Shown here piece by piece: positions 1 to 8,308 of a stretch of DNA of 64,000 nt (position 1 is its first letter; each line of letters begins with the position of its first letter). The notes beneath the pieces are model-generated. The model saw only the letters and a list, made by a program, of their open reading frames with translations, was not told the DNA's origin and ran no database searches. A program made the position numbers and the translations under genes. Where the stretch lies: NCBI RefSeq assembly GCF_040549525.1, contig NZ_JBEPTM010000003.1:1-64000 (forward strand), in the 5' to 3' direction. The DNA comes from Lacisediminihabitans sp040549525. Lineage in GTDB: Bacteria; Actinomycetota; Actinomycetes; Actinomycetales; Microbacteriaceae.

Positions 1-834
1 ATGGTGTCCGAATCGTCGCTGCTGCGAGAAGTTCCGGTCGCGGGGATCCTGGGCGACCAGCAGGCCGCCACCTTCGGGCAGGCCGCGTTCGATGCCGGGG
101 AGTCGAAGAACACCTACGGCACCGGCAACTTCCTCATCTTCAACACCGGGGAAGAGATCGTGCACTCCAAGAACGGACTGCTGACCACCCTCGGCTACAA
201 ATTGGGGGATGCGAAACCGCACTACGCGTTGGAAGGCTCGATCGCGGTCACCGGGTCGTTGGTGCAGTGGTTGCGCGACAACCTCGGCCTGATCAAATCG
301 GCCCCCGAGGTTGAGGACCTGGCCAAAACTGTCGACGACAACGGTGGGGTGTATTTCGTGCCCGCGTTCTCCGGCCTGTTCGCCCCGTACTGGCGTTCCG
401 ACGCCCGGGGTGCGTTGGTGGGCATGACCCGGTATGTGAACAAGGGACACATCGCCCGCGCCGCGTTGGAGGCCACCGCGTTCCAAACCCGCGAAGTCCT
501 CGACGCCGTCAACGCGGACTCCGGAGTGGATCTGACCGAACTGAAAGTCGACGGCGGAATGATCGCGAACAACACCCTCATGCAGTTCCAGGCCGACATC
601 CTCGGAGTCCCGGTCGTGCGTCCCGTCGTCGCGGAAACCACCGCCCTCGGCGCCGCATACGCGGCCGGCCTGGCCACCGGATTCTGGTCCGACCTCGACG
701 AGTTGCGGGCCAACTGGCAGGAAGACTCCCGCTGGACCCCCAACATGGACCCCGACGAACGCGACCGCCAAATCCGCCTCTGGAAAAAAGCCGTCACCAA
801 AACCTTCGACTGGGTCGACGGAGACGTCAAATAA
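1..834 (+). CDS. glpK: Glycerol kinase, C-terminal part (5'-truncated by window edge)
   Basis: Phosphorylates glycerol to sn-glycerol 3-phosphate with ATP in the cytoplasm. The 277 visible residues match the second half of a roughly 505-residue FGGY-family kinase: GDQQAATFGQ near the start, then NTYGTGNFLIFNTG, and the C-terminal FGGY nucleotide-binding part with KVDGGMIANN followed by ETTALGAAYAAGLATGFW. The gene already runs at base 1, so the ATG there is internal and the true start lies outside the window. Its stop is only 16 bases from the stop of the convergent gene at 850. Glycerol uptake genes may lie upstream but cannot be seen. Confidence 0.95.
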   Translation: MVSESSLLREVPVAGILGDQQAATFGQAAFDAGESKNTYGTGNFLIFNTGEEIVHSKNGLLTTLGYKLGDAKPHYALEGSIAVTGSLVQWLRDNLGLIKSAPEVEDLAKTVDDNGGVYFVPAFSGLFAPYWRSDARGALVGMTRYVNKGHIARAALEATAFQTREVLDAVNADSGVDLTELKVDGGMIANNTLMQFQADILGVPVVRPVVAETTALGAAYAAGLATGFWSDLDELRANWQEDSRWTPNMDPDERDRQIRLWKKAVTKTFDWVDGDVK

Positions 835-849
835 CAACACGCTAAGCGA

Positions 850-2046
850 CTACGGCCGCGCTCCCACCCAGAGCAGCTCCTGCACACGCAGGGCGAGGTT
901 CCGGAGGAGCGCGGCCTCGGCGTCGCTGAAGCCTCGCGGTGAGTCATCCATCACGCAGAGGGCACCGATGCGGTGGCCGTCGGGCGCTTCGATCGGGTAC
1001 CCGGCATAGAACTTCACGCCGCCCGGCCCGGTGACGTGCGGACCATCGGCGAATCGCGCGTCGTCTCGCGTGTCCTCGATCACGAAGTGTCGTGATTCCT
1101 CGATGGTGACGTTGCAAAAGGCTTCCTGGCGAGGGATGACGGAGCCGATGAATCCGACGGCAGACTTCGTCCACTGCCTGGTGTTGTCGATGAAGGTGAT
1201 AGCGGCCATCGGTACATCGAAAAGGTCGCGCGCGATCGAGGTGATCAGGTCGAAGGCCTCGCCGGGTTCGGAGTCGAGGATCGCCAAGGCGTCGAGCGAT
1301 AGCTGCCGCTCCGTCTCGTCGACGACCTGGGTTTCATGTCGAACCTCGCTGGGCCTCCGCAGAACCTCACTGATGGGCGGGGCGGCGAGCGACGCCCAGC
1401 GTTCCGCACTGGCTGTGCCGGTCGAGCGGAGGGTCTCGAAGTCGTCGAGTCTGATGACGCTCGAGTGCGGATCATCCGCCACGAGTTCCGCGGTGATTGC
1501 GGTGAATTGCCGGGACTGGTACTGCACGAGGGAATTGAACGCGTCGGGGAAGAGCGTCGCCGAGCCGATCATCGGCATCGAAACGACGAAGATCTCGGCT
1601 CCGGCCGCGGACTGCCCGCGCACGATCTCCAGAAGCTCCGCGATGTCTCGCCGCCAGGACTCGGTCGATTTCAGCTCGAAAGCTTCGACCGTGCCCACGA
1701 CAAGGACGATCGCGTCGAAGCGGTCGAGGGCAAGGGACGCCAGCTCGGCGGCGCAGTCTTGTGCCGTCATGGTGGTCGACACTCGGATCTCGATGTCGAC
1801 GGCCCGACCGCTCAGCACCGCGAGTCGGCGGGCGAGCTGCCCGGCCAAGGCGAGATCGTGGGTGACGGTGCCGTAGCCGGCAGCAATTCCGCTGCCGCTC
1901 AGCAGCATCCGCACGGCATCCACGCCGGCGCCGTGCACTGTCGGCGAGTCGACGGGCGAGGGTGAGCGCTCCCAGGAGTTGACCGATTGGTGCAACCACA
2001 ACTCGATGAATGGTCGCATCACAGCATTGACGACGTGACGAATCAT
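850..2046 (-). CDS. SGNH-like plus GAF domain protein
   Basis: 398 residues. The N-terminal half (about 45-230) looks like a flavodoxin-like/SGNH hydrolase fold: it begins LLSGSGIAAGYGTVTHDLA, continues with AIVLVVGTVEAFEL (GTND-block-like) and has FVVSMPMIGSATLFPDAFN. The C-terminal part (about 250-395) is a GAF domain of the type found in free-standing sensors: DLFDVPMAAITFIDNTRQWTKS, then FVIEDTRDDARF, FYAGYPIEAPDGHRIGALCVMD. No output kinase, cyclase or HTH is attached, and the hydrolase triad is not complete by eye, so the first domain may be non-catalytic. The gene is monocistronic and convergent with glpK. The GAF call is firm; the SGNH call is inference. Confidence 0.7.
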   Translation of the reverse strand: MIRHVVNAVMRPFIELWLHQSVNSWERSPSPVDSPTVHGAGVDAVRMLLSGSGIAAGYGTVTHDLALAGQLARRLAVLSGRAVDIEIRVSTTMTAQDCAAELASLALDRFDAIVLVVGTVEAFELKSTESWRRDIAELLEIVRGQSAAGAEIFVVSMPMIGSATLFPDAFNSLVQYQSRQFTAITAELVADDPHSSVIRLDDFETLRSTGTASAERWASLAAPPISEVLRRPSEVRHETQVVDETERQLSLDALAILDSEPGEAFDLITSIARDLFDVPMAAITFIDNTRQWTKSAVGFIGSVIPRQEAFCNVTIEESRHFVIEDTRDDARFADGPHVTGPGGVKFYAGYPIEAPDGHRIGALCVMDDSPRGFSDAEAALLRNLALRVQELLWVGARP

Positions 2047-2137
2047 TTCGGCCCCCAGACCGGGCGATTACCCGCAGCGCCTGATCGCACCGTTCGGGTG
2101 AGCATACCCTGCGCCCCCGAGCGGGCGTCGGAGGCTC

Positions 2138-5100
2138 TCAGATGAGCTCGTCCGTCAGGTGATTGGGGGTTCCGAAGCGATGCGCGGTGATGCTCACCGC
2201 CTGCTCGCGAAGGAACGGCAGCAGTTCGATGCGACCGGCTGGCGTGACCGGGCCGCTGTAGATCGCGACATCCGGCCGACCGCCGATCGCTGCGGCAAGA
2301 GTCACCGGGTCGCCGCCGATGAGGCGGATGCGGCCGGTTTCGAGCGCGGGGAGACGGGAGAGCCAGGCCGCGTCATCCTCGACGACCGGCGAGAGGTCGG
2401 CAAGAGCATCACTCGCCACGGCACTGGAGACGGTCAGTCGAGATCCCGCGAGCAGGCCCGCACCGACGACACGGAGCAGTTCGCTGACGGGCGCGCCCTC
2501 GCTCAGTCGGATGGTCACCGGCACGGGGAGGTAGCGGAACACATTGCGTTCGGCGGAGAGCGCGGAGACATCCTCGGCCCGGCCGAAGGCGTTGTTCCAG
2601 GCGGCGGCATCGCTGCCGAAGGCACCGGACAGCGAACCCTCGGCCGCGAGAAGCGCCTTCACCGCCGGGTGGGTGATCGCTTCGCCCGCCGCAGAATGGT
2701 GTGCCGCAACCCAGGACCCGAGAGCCACCAGATAGTTCGGTCCGCCGGCCTTGGTGCCGGCACCAACGGAGGACTTCTTCCAGCCGCCGAAGGGCTGGCG
2801 CTGCACGATCGCCCCGGTGATTCCGCGGTTCACATAGAGGTTCCCCGCCTGCACGGTGTCGAGCCAGAGAGCGAGTTCGGTGGAGTCGAGGGAGTGGATG
2901 CCCGCGGTGAGTCCGAAGTCGGTCTCATTCTGCAGCGCGATCGCCTCGGCCAGCGTGGAAGCGGTCATCACGCCGAGCACGGGACCGAAGTACTCGGTCT
3001 GGTGGAAGGCGGATCCGCGCCGCACCCCGGTGCGCACCCCGGGCGTCCAGAGCTGTCCGTCCCGGTCGAGCTTGCGCGGCTCGAGCATCCAGGCTTCCCC
3101 CTCACCGAGGGTGGTCAGCGCGCCAAGCAGCTTGCCCCTGGCCGGTTCGATGAGCGGACCCATCTGCGTGGCCGCGTCGGAGGGGTATCCGACCTTGAGT
3201 GAGGCGACCGCATCCCTCAGCTGGTTGGTGAAGCGGGCGGATTCCGCCACCGATCCGACCAGGATCACGAGCGATGCGGCCGAGCACTTCTGGCCGGCGT
3301 GACCGAAGGTAGAAGACACGACGTCCTTCACGGCGAGGTCCAGGTCCGCGCTCGGGGTGACGATGATCGCGTTCTTGCCGCTCGTCTCGGCCAGCAGCGG
3401 CAGGTCGGGGCGGAAGGACCGGAACAGCTCGGCGGTCTCGTAGCCGCCGGTGAGGATCACCCGGTCGACCGACGGATGAGAGACCAGGTTCGTGCCGAGG
3501 TCGCGCTCGCTCAGCTGCACGAGCTGCAACACCTCGCGCGGCACACCGCCCTCCCACAGGGCTTCGGCCAGCACGGCGCCGCAGCGTGCCGAGAGCGCCG
3601 CAGGTTTGAGGATGACGGCACTTCCGGCGGCGAGGGCGGCAATAGTCGAGCCGGCGGGGATCGCGATCGGGAAGTTCCACGGCGGCGTCACAACCGTCAG
3701 CTTCGATGGAACGAAGGTCGCGCCATCCACGGTTTCTAGGCCGCGAGCGAGTTCGGCGTAGTAGTGGGCGAAGTCGATGGCCTCGCTCACCTCGGGATCC
3801 CCCTGGTCGACGGTCTTCCCGGCTTCGCTCGCCATCACCTCGAGCAGTTCGGCCCGTCGAGCGCTGAGCGCGTCTCCGGCACGGTGAAGGATGGCCGCGC
3901 GCTCGGCCGCCGGGCGGGCGCCCCATGCCGCACCTGCCGTAGAGGTCTGGGCGATCATCCGGTCGAGCACGTCGGCCTCGGTGATCAGCGAGGATGCCAC
4001 CGCCTCGACTCCCAGGGTGGAACCCGGCACGCGAGCGATGATCCCCGTGCTCCAGACGCGGTTGGCCGGAAGCGAGGGGTCGGTGTCGGCAGTGTTCTCG
4101 AAGCGGTCGCGCGGCGCTGCCTCGGCAACGGCGCGATCCTGGGTGCGGCGCGGAAGCGGGATGCCGCGGTCGAGCTGGGCGAGCGAGGCGAGGAAGCGCT
4201 GCTTCTCCCGCTCGAACAGCGCCTCGTTGCTGGAGAGTTCGAAGACGGCAGACATGAAGTTGTCCTGGCTTGCCCCCTCCTCGAGTCGGCGGATCAGGTA
4301 GGCGATCGCGACATCGAACTCCTGGGGGTGCACCACCGGGGTGTACAGCAGGAGCCCGCCGACATCCTTCTTCACGGCCTCCGCCTGGCCGGTGGCCATG
4401 CCGAGCAGCATCTCGAACTCGATGCCGTGTTGCACGCCGCGCTTCTGCGCCAAAAGCCAGGCGTAGGCCACGTCGAAGAGGTTGTGACCGGCGACGCCGA
4501 GGTGGAGGGCGTCGATTCGCGCCGGCCGCAGGGCGTAGTCGAGGATGCGCTTGTAGTTGGTGTCGGTGTCCTGTTTCGTGGACCAGGTGGCGAGCGGCCA
4601 GCCGCGCAGCGACGACTCCACCTGCTCCATCGGCAGGTTGGCGCCCTTGACGAGTCGCACCTTGATCGATGCGCCTCCAGCGGCCCGCCGCTGTGCGGCC
4701 CAGTCCCCGAGGGTCACCATCGCGGAGAGCGCGTCGGGCAGGTAGGCCTGCAGCACGATTCCCGCCTCGAGCTGAGAGAACCGTGGCTGGTCGAGAATGC
4801 GGGTGAAGACCGCGACCGTGAGGTCGAGATCCTTGTATTCCTCCATGTCGAGGTTGATGAACTTGGCGGGGGTCGTGGAGGCAGCGCGTTCGAACAGCGG
4901 GGCGAGGCTCGCGACGACGTGTTTGACATCCGCCTCGAAGGCCCAGGGCGAATGCGGGGCGACGGTGGAGGAGACCTTGATCGAGACGTAGTCGACATCA
5001 TCGCGTGCCAGCAGCGCGTGGGTGCCGGCGAGTCGACGGGCGGCCTCTCGTTCGCCGAGCACCGCTTCACCGAGGAGGTTGACATTGAGTTTCGCGCCGC

Positions 5101-5533
5101 CGGCCCGGAGCGAGCCGATCGCCGCGCCGAGACGCCTCGGCGTGGCATCCACAATGAGATGCCCCACCATGCCCCGCAACACTCGACGGGCGATCGGGAC
5201 GACCACGCCCGGCAGCACCGGCGCACAGACGCCACCGAGGCGCACCGCCGCCCTCAGGTATCCGGGCAGGAAGGAAGGCACGCGCGGTGCGAGCGCGGCG
5301 AGGTTGCGCGCCGCGACCCTCAGGTCCTCCGGGCGGATGACACCGTCGACGAAGCCCACGGTGAAGTCGAGCCCCTTCGGATCCTTCAGTACTCCGGCGA
5401 GGCGCTGCGCGGAGGCATTGACCGGCGCCCTGGCGCCTTCCTCGAGCCAGTGGCGCACGAGCGCGACAGTGCGCTCCGCGAGCTCGGGGGAGAGGGCGTC
5501 GTCGAGAGACGTGGTCGTGGCGGTGTCGGTCAC
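2138..5533 (-). CDS. putA: Bifunctional proline dehydrogenase / L-glutamate gamma-semialdehyde dehydrogenase
   Basis: Oxidises proline to glutamate in two steps (FAD-dependent PRODH, then NAD-dependent P5C dehydrogenase). I chose the GTG at 5533 (protein starts MTDTATTTSL, 1131 residues) because AAAGGA lies 6 bases upstream; an ATG 45 bases further out has no such site. The PRODH barrel occupies about residues 60-450 (YVSIKVSSTV, FINLDMEEYKDL, RLVKGANLPMEQ). The ALDH domain runs from about 490 to 960, with LAETSGKNAI (general-base region) and GHAGQKCSAAS (catalytic Cys). An extra C-terminal domain of about 150 residues follows, as in long PutA types. There is no ribbon-helix-helix DNA-binding domain, so it is not self-regulating; the divergent LysR gene is the likely regulator. 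Confidence 0.95.
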   Translation of the reverse strand: MTDTATTTSLDDALSPELAERTVALVRHWLEEGARAPVNASAQRLAGVLKDPKGLDFTVGFVDGVIRPEDLRVAARNLAALAPRVPSFLPGYLRAAVRLGGVCAPVLPGVVVPIARRVLRGMVGHLIVDATPRRLGAAIGSLRAGGAKLNVNLLGEAVLGEREAARRLAGTHALLARDDVDYVSIKVSSTVAPHSPWAFEADVKHVVASLAPLFERAASTTPAKFINLDMEEYKDLDLTVAVFTRILDQPRFSQLEAGIVLQAYLPDALSAMVTLGDWAAQRRAAGGASIKVRLVKGANLPMEQVESSLRGWPLATWSTKQDTDTNYKRILDYALRPARIDALHLGVAGHNLFDVAYAWLLAQKRGVQHGIEFEMLLGMATGQAEAVKKDVGGLLLYTPVVHPQEFDVAIAYLIRRLEEGASQDNFMSAVFELSSNEALFEREKQRFLASLAQLDRGIPLPRRTQDRAVAEAAPRDRFENTADTDPSLPANRVWSTGIIARVPGSTLGVEAVASSLITEADVLDRMIAQTSTAGAAWGARPAAERAAILHRAGDALSARRAELLEVMASEAGKTVDQGDPEVSEAIDFAHYYAELARGLETVDGATFVPSKLTVVTPPWNFPIAIPAGSTIAALAAGSAVILKPAALSARCGAVLAEALWEGGVPREVLQLVQLSERDLGTNLVSHPSVDRVILTGGYETAELFRSFRPDLPLLAETSGKNAIIVTPSADLDLAVKDVVSSTFGHAGQKCSAASLVILVGSVAESARFTNQLRDAVASLKVGYPSDAATQMGPLIEPARGKLLGALTTLGEGEAWMLEPRKLDRDGQLWTPGVRTGVRRGSAFHQTEYFGPVLGVMTASTLAEAIALQNETDFGLTAGIHSLDSTELALWLDTVQAGNLYVNRGITGAIVQRQPFGGWKKSSVGAGTKAGGPNYLVALGSWVAAHHSAAGEAITHPAVKALLAAEGSLSGAFGSDAAAWNNAFGRAEDVSALSAERNVFRYLPVPVTIRLSEGAPVSELLRVVGAGLLAGSRLTVSSAVASDALADLSPVVEDDAAWLSRLPALETGRIRLIGGDPVTLAAAIGGRPDVAIYSGPVTPAGRIELLPFLREQAVSITAHRFGTPNHLTDELI

Positions 5534-5643
5534 GGGAATCCTTTCGGGGCGATCTGCTCCCAGTATTTCTCGCCGCATCCAGTTAGGTAAAGCGACCGTT
5601 TCTGACGAGTATTCTTAAGTGCAACTGACTGTTGGGAGGCCCG

Positions 5644-6546
5644 ATGCTCGATGTGCGCCGGCTGCGCCTTCTGCGCGAACTCCAGCTTCGTGGAACGCTC
5701 GCGGGGGTCGCAGAAGCCCTCAATTTCAGTCCCTCGGCCGTGTCGCAGCAGCTGAGTCAGCTCGAGAAGGATGTCGGTGTCGAGCTGCTGCGATCGTCGG
5801 GTCGCCGCGTGGTGCTCACGCCGGCGGCCGAGATCCTGGTGAGTCACACGGCGGAGGTGTTGCGCACGCTCGAGCGTGCCGAAGCGGAGCTCGCCTCATC
5901 CCTCACCACGATCACCGGCACCGTTCGCGTGGCGGTCTTCCAGTCTGCGGCGCTCGCGATCATGCCCGATGCGCTCGCCATCATGGAGTCCGAGTACCCC
6001 GAGGTGCGAGTGGAGATGGTGCAGCGCGAGCCGGAGTCGGCGCTGCGGGAGACTTGGGCGCGGGACTTCGACCTCGTGATCGCGGAGCAGTACCCGGGGC
6101 ACGCCGCCCCGCGGCATCCGGAGCTCGATCGGCGCACCCTCACGACGGACGCGATCCGCCTCGCTACTCCACCGGCGGATCGCGGGCGACTGCATCCCGC
6201 CTCCATCGAACGGGCATCGGATGCCGCGTGGGTGATGGAACCCCGCGGAACAGCCTCCCGGCACTGGGCCGAGCAGGCCTGTCGCCGGGCCGGGTTCGAA
6301 CCCGACGTGCGGTTCGAGACGGCGGACCTGCAGTCGCACATCCGTCTCGTCGAGTCGGGTAATGCGGTCGCCCTCCTTCCCGACCTGGTCTGGATCGGCC
6401 GCGGGACCTCGGCCCAACTGCTGCTGCTGCCGGAGAATCCGCAGCGCACGATCTTCACCTCTGTGCGGGAGGCGAGCAGCACCAGGCCCGCGATCGTGGC
6501 GGTGCGCGCGGTGCTGGACCGAGCGGTGCGCCTCGTGGCCGGCTGA
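5644..6546 (+). CDS. LysR-family transcriptional regulator
   Basis: 300 residues starting MLDVRRLRLLRELQLRGTLA. The winged helix-turn-helix is at residues 1-60 (GVAEALNFSPSAVSQQLSQLE), followed by a periplasmic-binding-protein-like effector domain with the usual LysR opening (GTVRVAVFQSAALAIMPDAL). ATG 5644 is preceded by GGGAGG at a 5-base spacing; an in-frame ATG 12 bases upstream lacks this. It is divergent from putA across 110 bases, so control of proline catabolism is the natural inference. Related actinobacterial LysR proteins of this short type regulate amino-acid genes, but the ligand cannot be read from the sequence. Confidence 0.88.
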   Translation: MLDVRRLRLLRELQLRGTLAGVAEALNFSPSAVSQQLSQLEKDVGVELLRSSGRRVVLTPAAEILVSHTAEVLRTLERAEAELASSLTTITGTVRVAVFQSAALAIMPDALAIMESEYPEVRVEMVQREPESALRETWARDFDLVIAEQYPGHAAPRHPELDRRTLTTDAIRLATPPADRGRLHPASIERASDAAWVMEPRGTASRHWAEQACRRAGFEPDVRFETADLQSHIRLVESGNAVALLPDLVWIGRGTSAQLLLLPENPQRTIFTSVREASSTRPAIVAVRAVLDRAVRLVAG

Positions 6547-6580
6547 CCCGAGGACGCTCCCTATCAGTCCCCGCGTGCCG

Positions 6581-6656
6581 AAAATGCAGGAGATTCGCCC
6601 CGAAATGCCGTGGATCGCGGCCGGAAGGCGCTTTCCATGGCGAATCTCCTGCGTTT
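6581..6656. repeat. Long palindrome with GCAGGAG core between convergent genes
   Basis: Arms of 18 bases at 6582-6599 and 6639-6656 pair with a single G-T wobble (core GCAGGAGATTCGCC against GGCGAATCTCCTGC), with about 39 bases in between that can pair further. There is no T-run. It lies between the stops of the LysR gene and the GMC gene, so it may end both transcripts. A related palindrome sits at 55577-55668. Confidence 0.75.
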
Positions 6657-6682
6657 CAGGTGAGGTGTTGGGTGCCGCCGGG

Positions 6683-8308
6683 TCAGCGGAGTGACGTCGC
6701 AGCCAGCGAACCCGACTTCGCTGACTGCAACAACAGGTCGGCGGCCTTTTCCCCGATGACCATCGACACGGCCTGGGTGTGCCCGCGGATGATGTCGGGC
6801 ATCACCGAGGCATCCGCGACGCGGAGTCCCTGCACACCGCGAACCCGCAGCTCTTCGTCGACGACGGATGCCTCGTCCGTGCCCATGCGGGCGGTGCCGA
6901 CCGGGTGGTAGAGCGTGTGGGCTGCCGTTTCGAGCGCGACGGTGTTCCGCTCGGCGCGCTCAAGGGCATCCGTTCCCTCTGGAGCGAGGAAGTGCGGCCC
7001 GGTGGTCGTCTTCAGCGCGGGCGCCTGGAGGATGTCCTCGCAGATTCCGAGGCCGGCCATCAGCCGTGCCCGGTCGCTGCCCGCCGCATCACTGAGGTAT
7101 CGCGGATCGATGATGGCCTTCTCGAGGGGGTCTGCAGAGGCGAGGGTGATCGTGCCGGTGCTCTGGGGCGTCAGGAGGATGGCTCCGATGGTGATCGCGT
7201 GCGCCGGCGCGGGAACGAGGCCCTCGCCGATGAACGCGACCGGGGCGAAGATGATCTCGATGTCGGGCAGTTCCATCGCGGGATCCGATCGCACGAAACC
7301 GTAGGCTTCCGCGACATTCGAGGTGAGCATGCCCCGGCCCCTGGCGAGGAAGTTCACCAGTTCCGGTGCCTTCTTCGCGGAGAAGAGGGTGTCGCCCGAG
7401 GTCTCGACGATGAGGCCGGAGAGCAGGTGGTCGCGCAGATTCTCGCCGACCTCTGGCGAGTCGACCAGCACCGGGATTCCGTGTTTTTCGAGCTGCGATG
7501 TGCCGCCGATGCCCGAGAGCATCAGGAGCTGCGGGGTGTTCACCGCCCCGCCGCAGAGCACCACCTCGTGATGCGCCATCGCTCGAGCGGTCTGCCCTCC
7601 GAGCACGTACTCGACGCCGATGGCGCGGGTGCCGTCGAACAGTACCCGGGTGGCTTGCGCACCCGTTCGCACCGTGAGATTGGGCCGATCCTTCGATGGC
7701 ACCAGGTAGCCGTCAGCACTGGAGAATCGTTTGCCCCTCTTCTGGCTCACCATGGTCTGGCTGAAGCCGTCGGGCAGCGCGGTGTTCGGTGCCACGAGCG
7801 AGTACCCCGCCTGTACAACCGCCCTGAGGAAGGTCGCGGTGTGCGATCGGGGACTGCGCTGGTGCTCGATGCTGATGGCGCCTCCGGATCCCTGATCGGG
7901 ATCCGAGTTCCCCTCGACCCGCTCGACGCTCCGGAAGTAGGGCAGCAGTGCCGCATACGACCAGCTCGGCCCGGCGGTCTGTGCCCAGTGGTCGTAGTCG
8001 GCGGCGAATCCCCGCACCCACATCATGGCGTTGATCGACGACGATCCTCCGAGCATCCTGCCTCTCGGCCAGTAGATCGTGCGGCCGGAGAGCTGCGGCT
8101 GCGGCGTGGTGTCGTAGTTCCAGTCCAGTTCCGACCGGAAGAGCGCCGAGAACGCTGCGGGGATATGCACCTCGGTCTTCTTGTCGACGGGGCCGGCCTC
8201 GAGCAACAGCACCGAGCGGGTGCCGTCTTCGGTGAGCCGTGCTGCCAGTGCGGCCCCGGATGCCCCGGCGCCGACCACGACGAAATCGAAATCGTTCCCG
8301 CCGCTCAT
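6683..8308 (-). CDS. GMC-family FAD-dependent alcohol/choline dehydrogenase
   Basis: 541 residues. It oxidises an alcohol to an aldehyde using FAD. The FAD-binding motif VVVGAGASGAALAARL is at residues 10-25; the GMC signatures WPRGRMLGGSSSINAMMWVRG (about 80-100) and GGAVNTPQLLMLSGIG (about 250-265) are clear. The catalytic His region LYHPVGTARMG is present. The second active-site motif, usually GNTNAP, reads GHTQAV, so the second catalytic position differs from choline dehydrogenase. It overlaps the preceding ligase gene by ATGA (8305-8308), so they are translated together. With the upstream ligase and aldehyde dehydrogenase it resembles AlkJ of alkanol oxidation. Substrate unknown. Confidence 0.9.
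   Translation of the reverse strand: MSGGNDFDFVVVGAGASGAALAARLTEDGTRSVLLLEAGPVDKKTEVHIPAAFSALFRSELDWNYDTTPQPQLSGRTIYWPRGRMLGGSSSINAMMWVRGFAADYDHWAQTAGPSWSYAALLPYFRSVERVEGNSDPDQGSGGAISIEHQRSPRSHTATFLRAVVQAGYSLVAPNTALPDGFSQTMVSQKRGKRFSSADGYLVPSKDRPNLTVRTGAQATRVLFDGTRAIGVEYVLGGQTARAMAHHEVVLCGGAVNTPQLLMLSGIGGTSQLEKHGIPVLVDSPEVGENLRDHLLSGLIVETSGDTLFSAKKAPELVNFLARGRGMLTSNVAEAYGFVRSDPAMELPDIEIIFAPVAFIGEGLVPAPAHAITIGAILLTPQSTGTITLASADPLEKAIIDPRYLSDAAGSDRARLMAGLGICEDILQAPALKTTTGPHFLAPEGTDALERAERNTVALETAAHTLYHPVGTARMGTDEASVVDEELRVRGVQGLRVADASVMPDIIRGHTQAVSMVIGEKAADLLLQSAKSGSLAATSLR

Noticed and set aside
3764..5590. 608-codon open frame antisense to putA
   Set aside because: It is the mirror of a strongly recognised gene in GC-rich DNA; Arg/Gly/His-rich composition and no domain.
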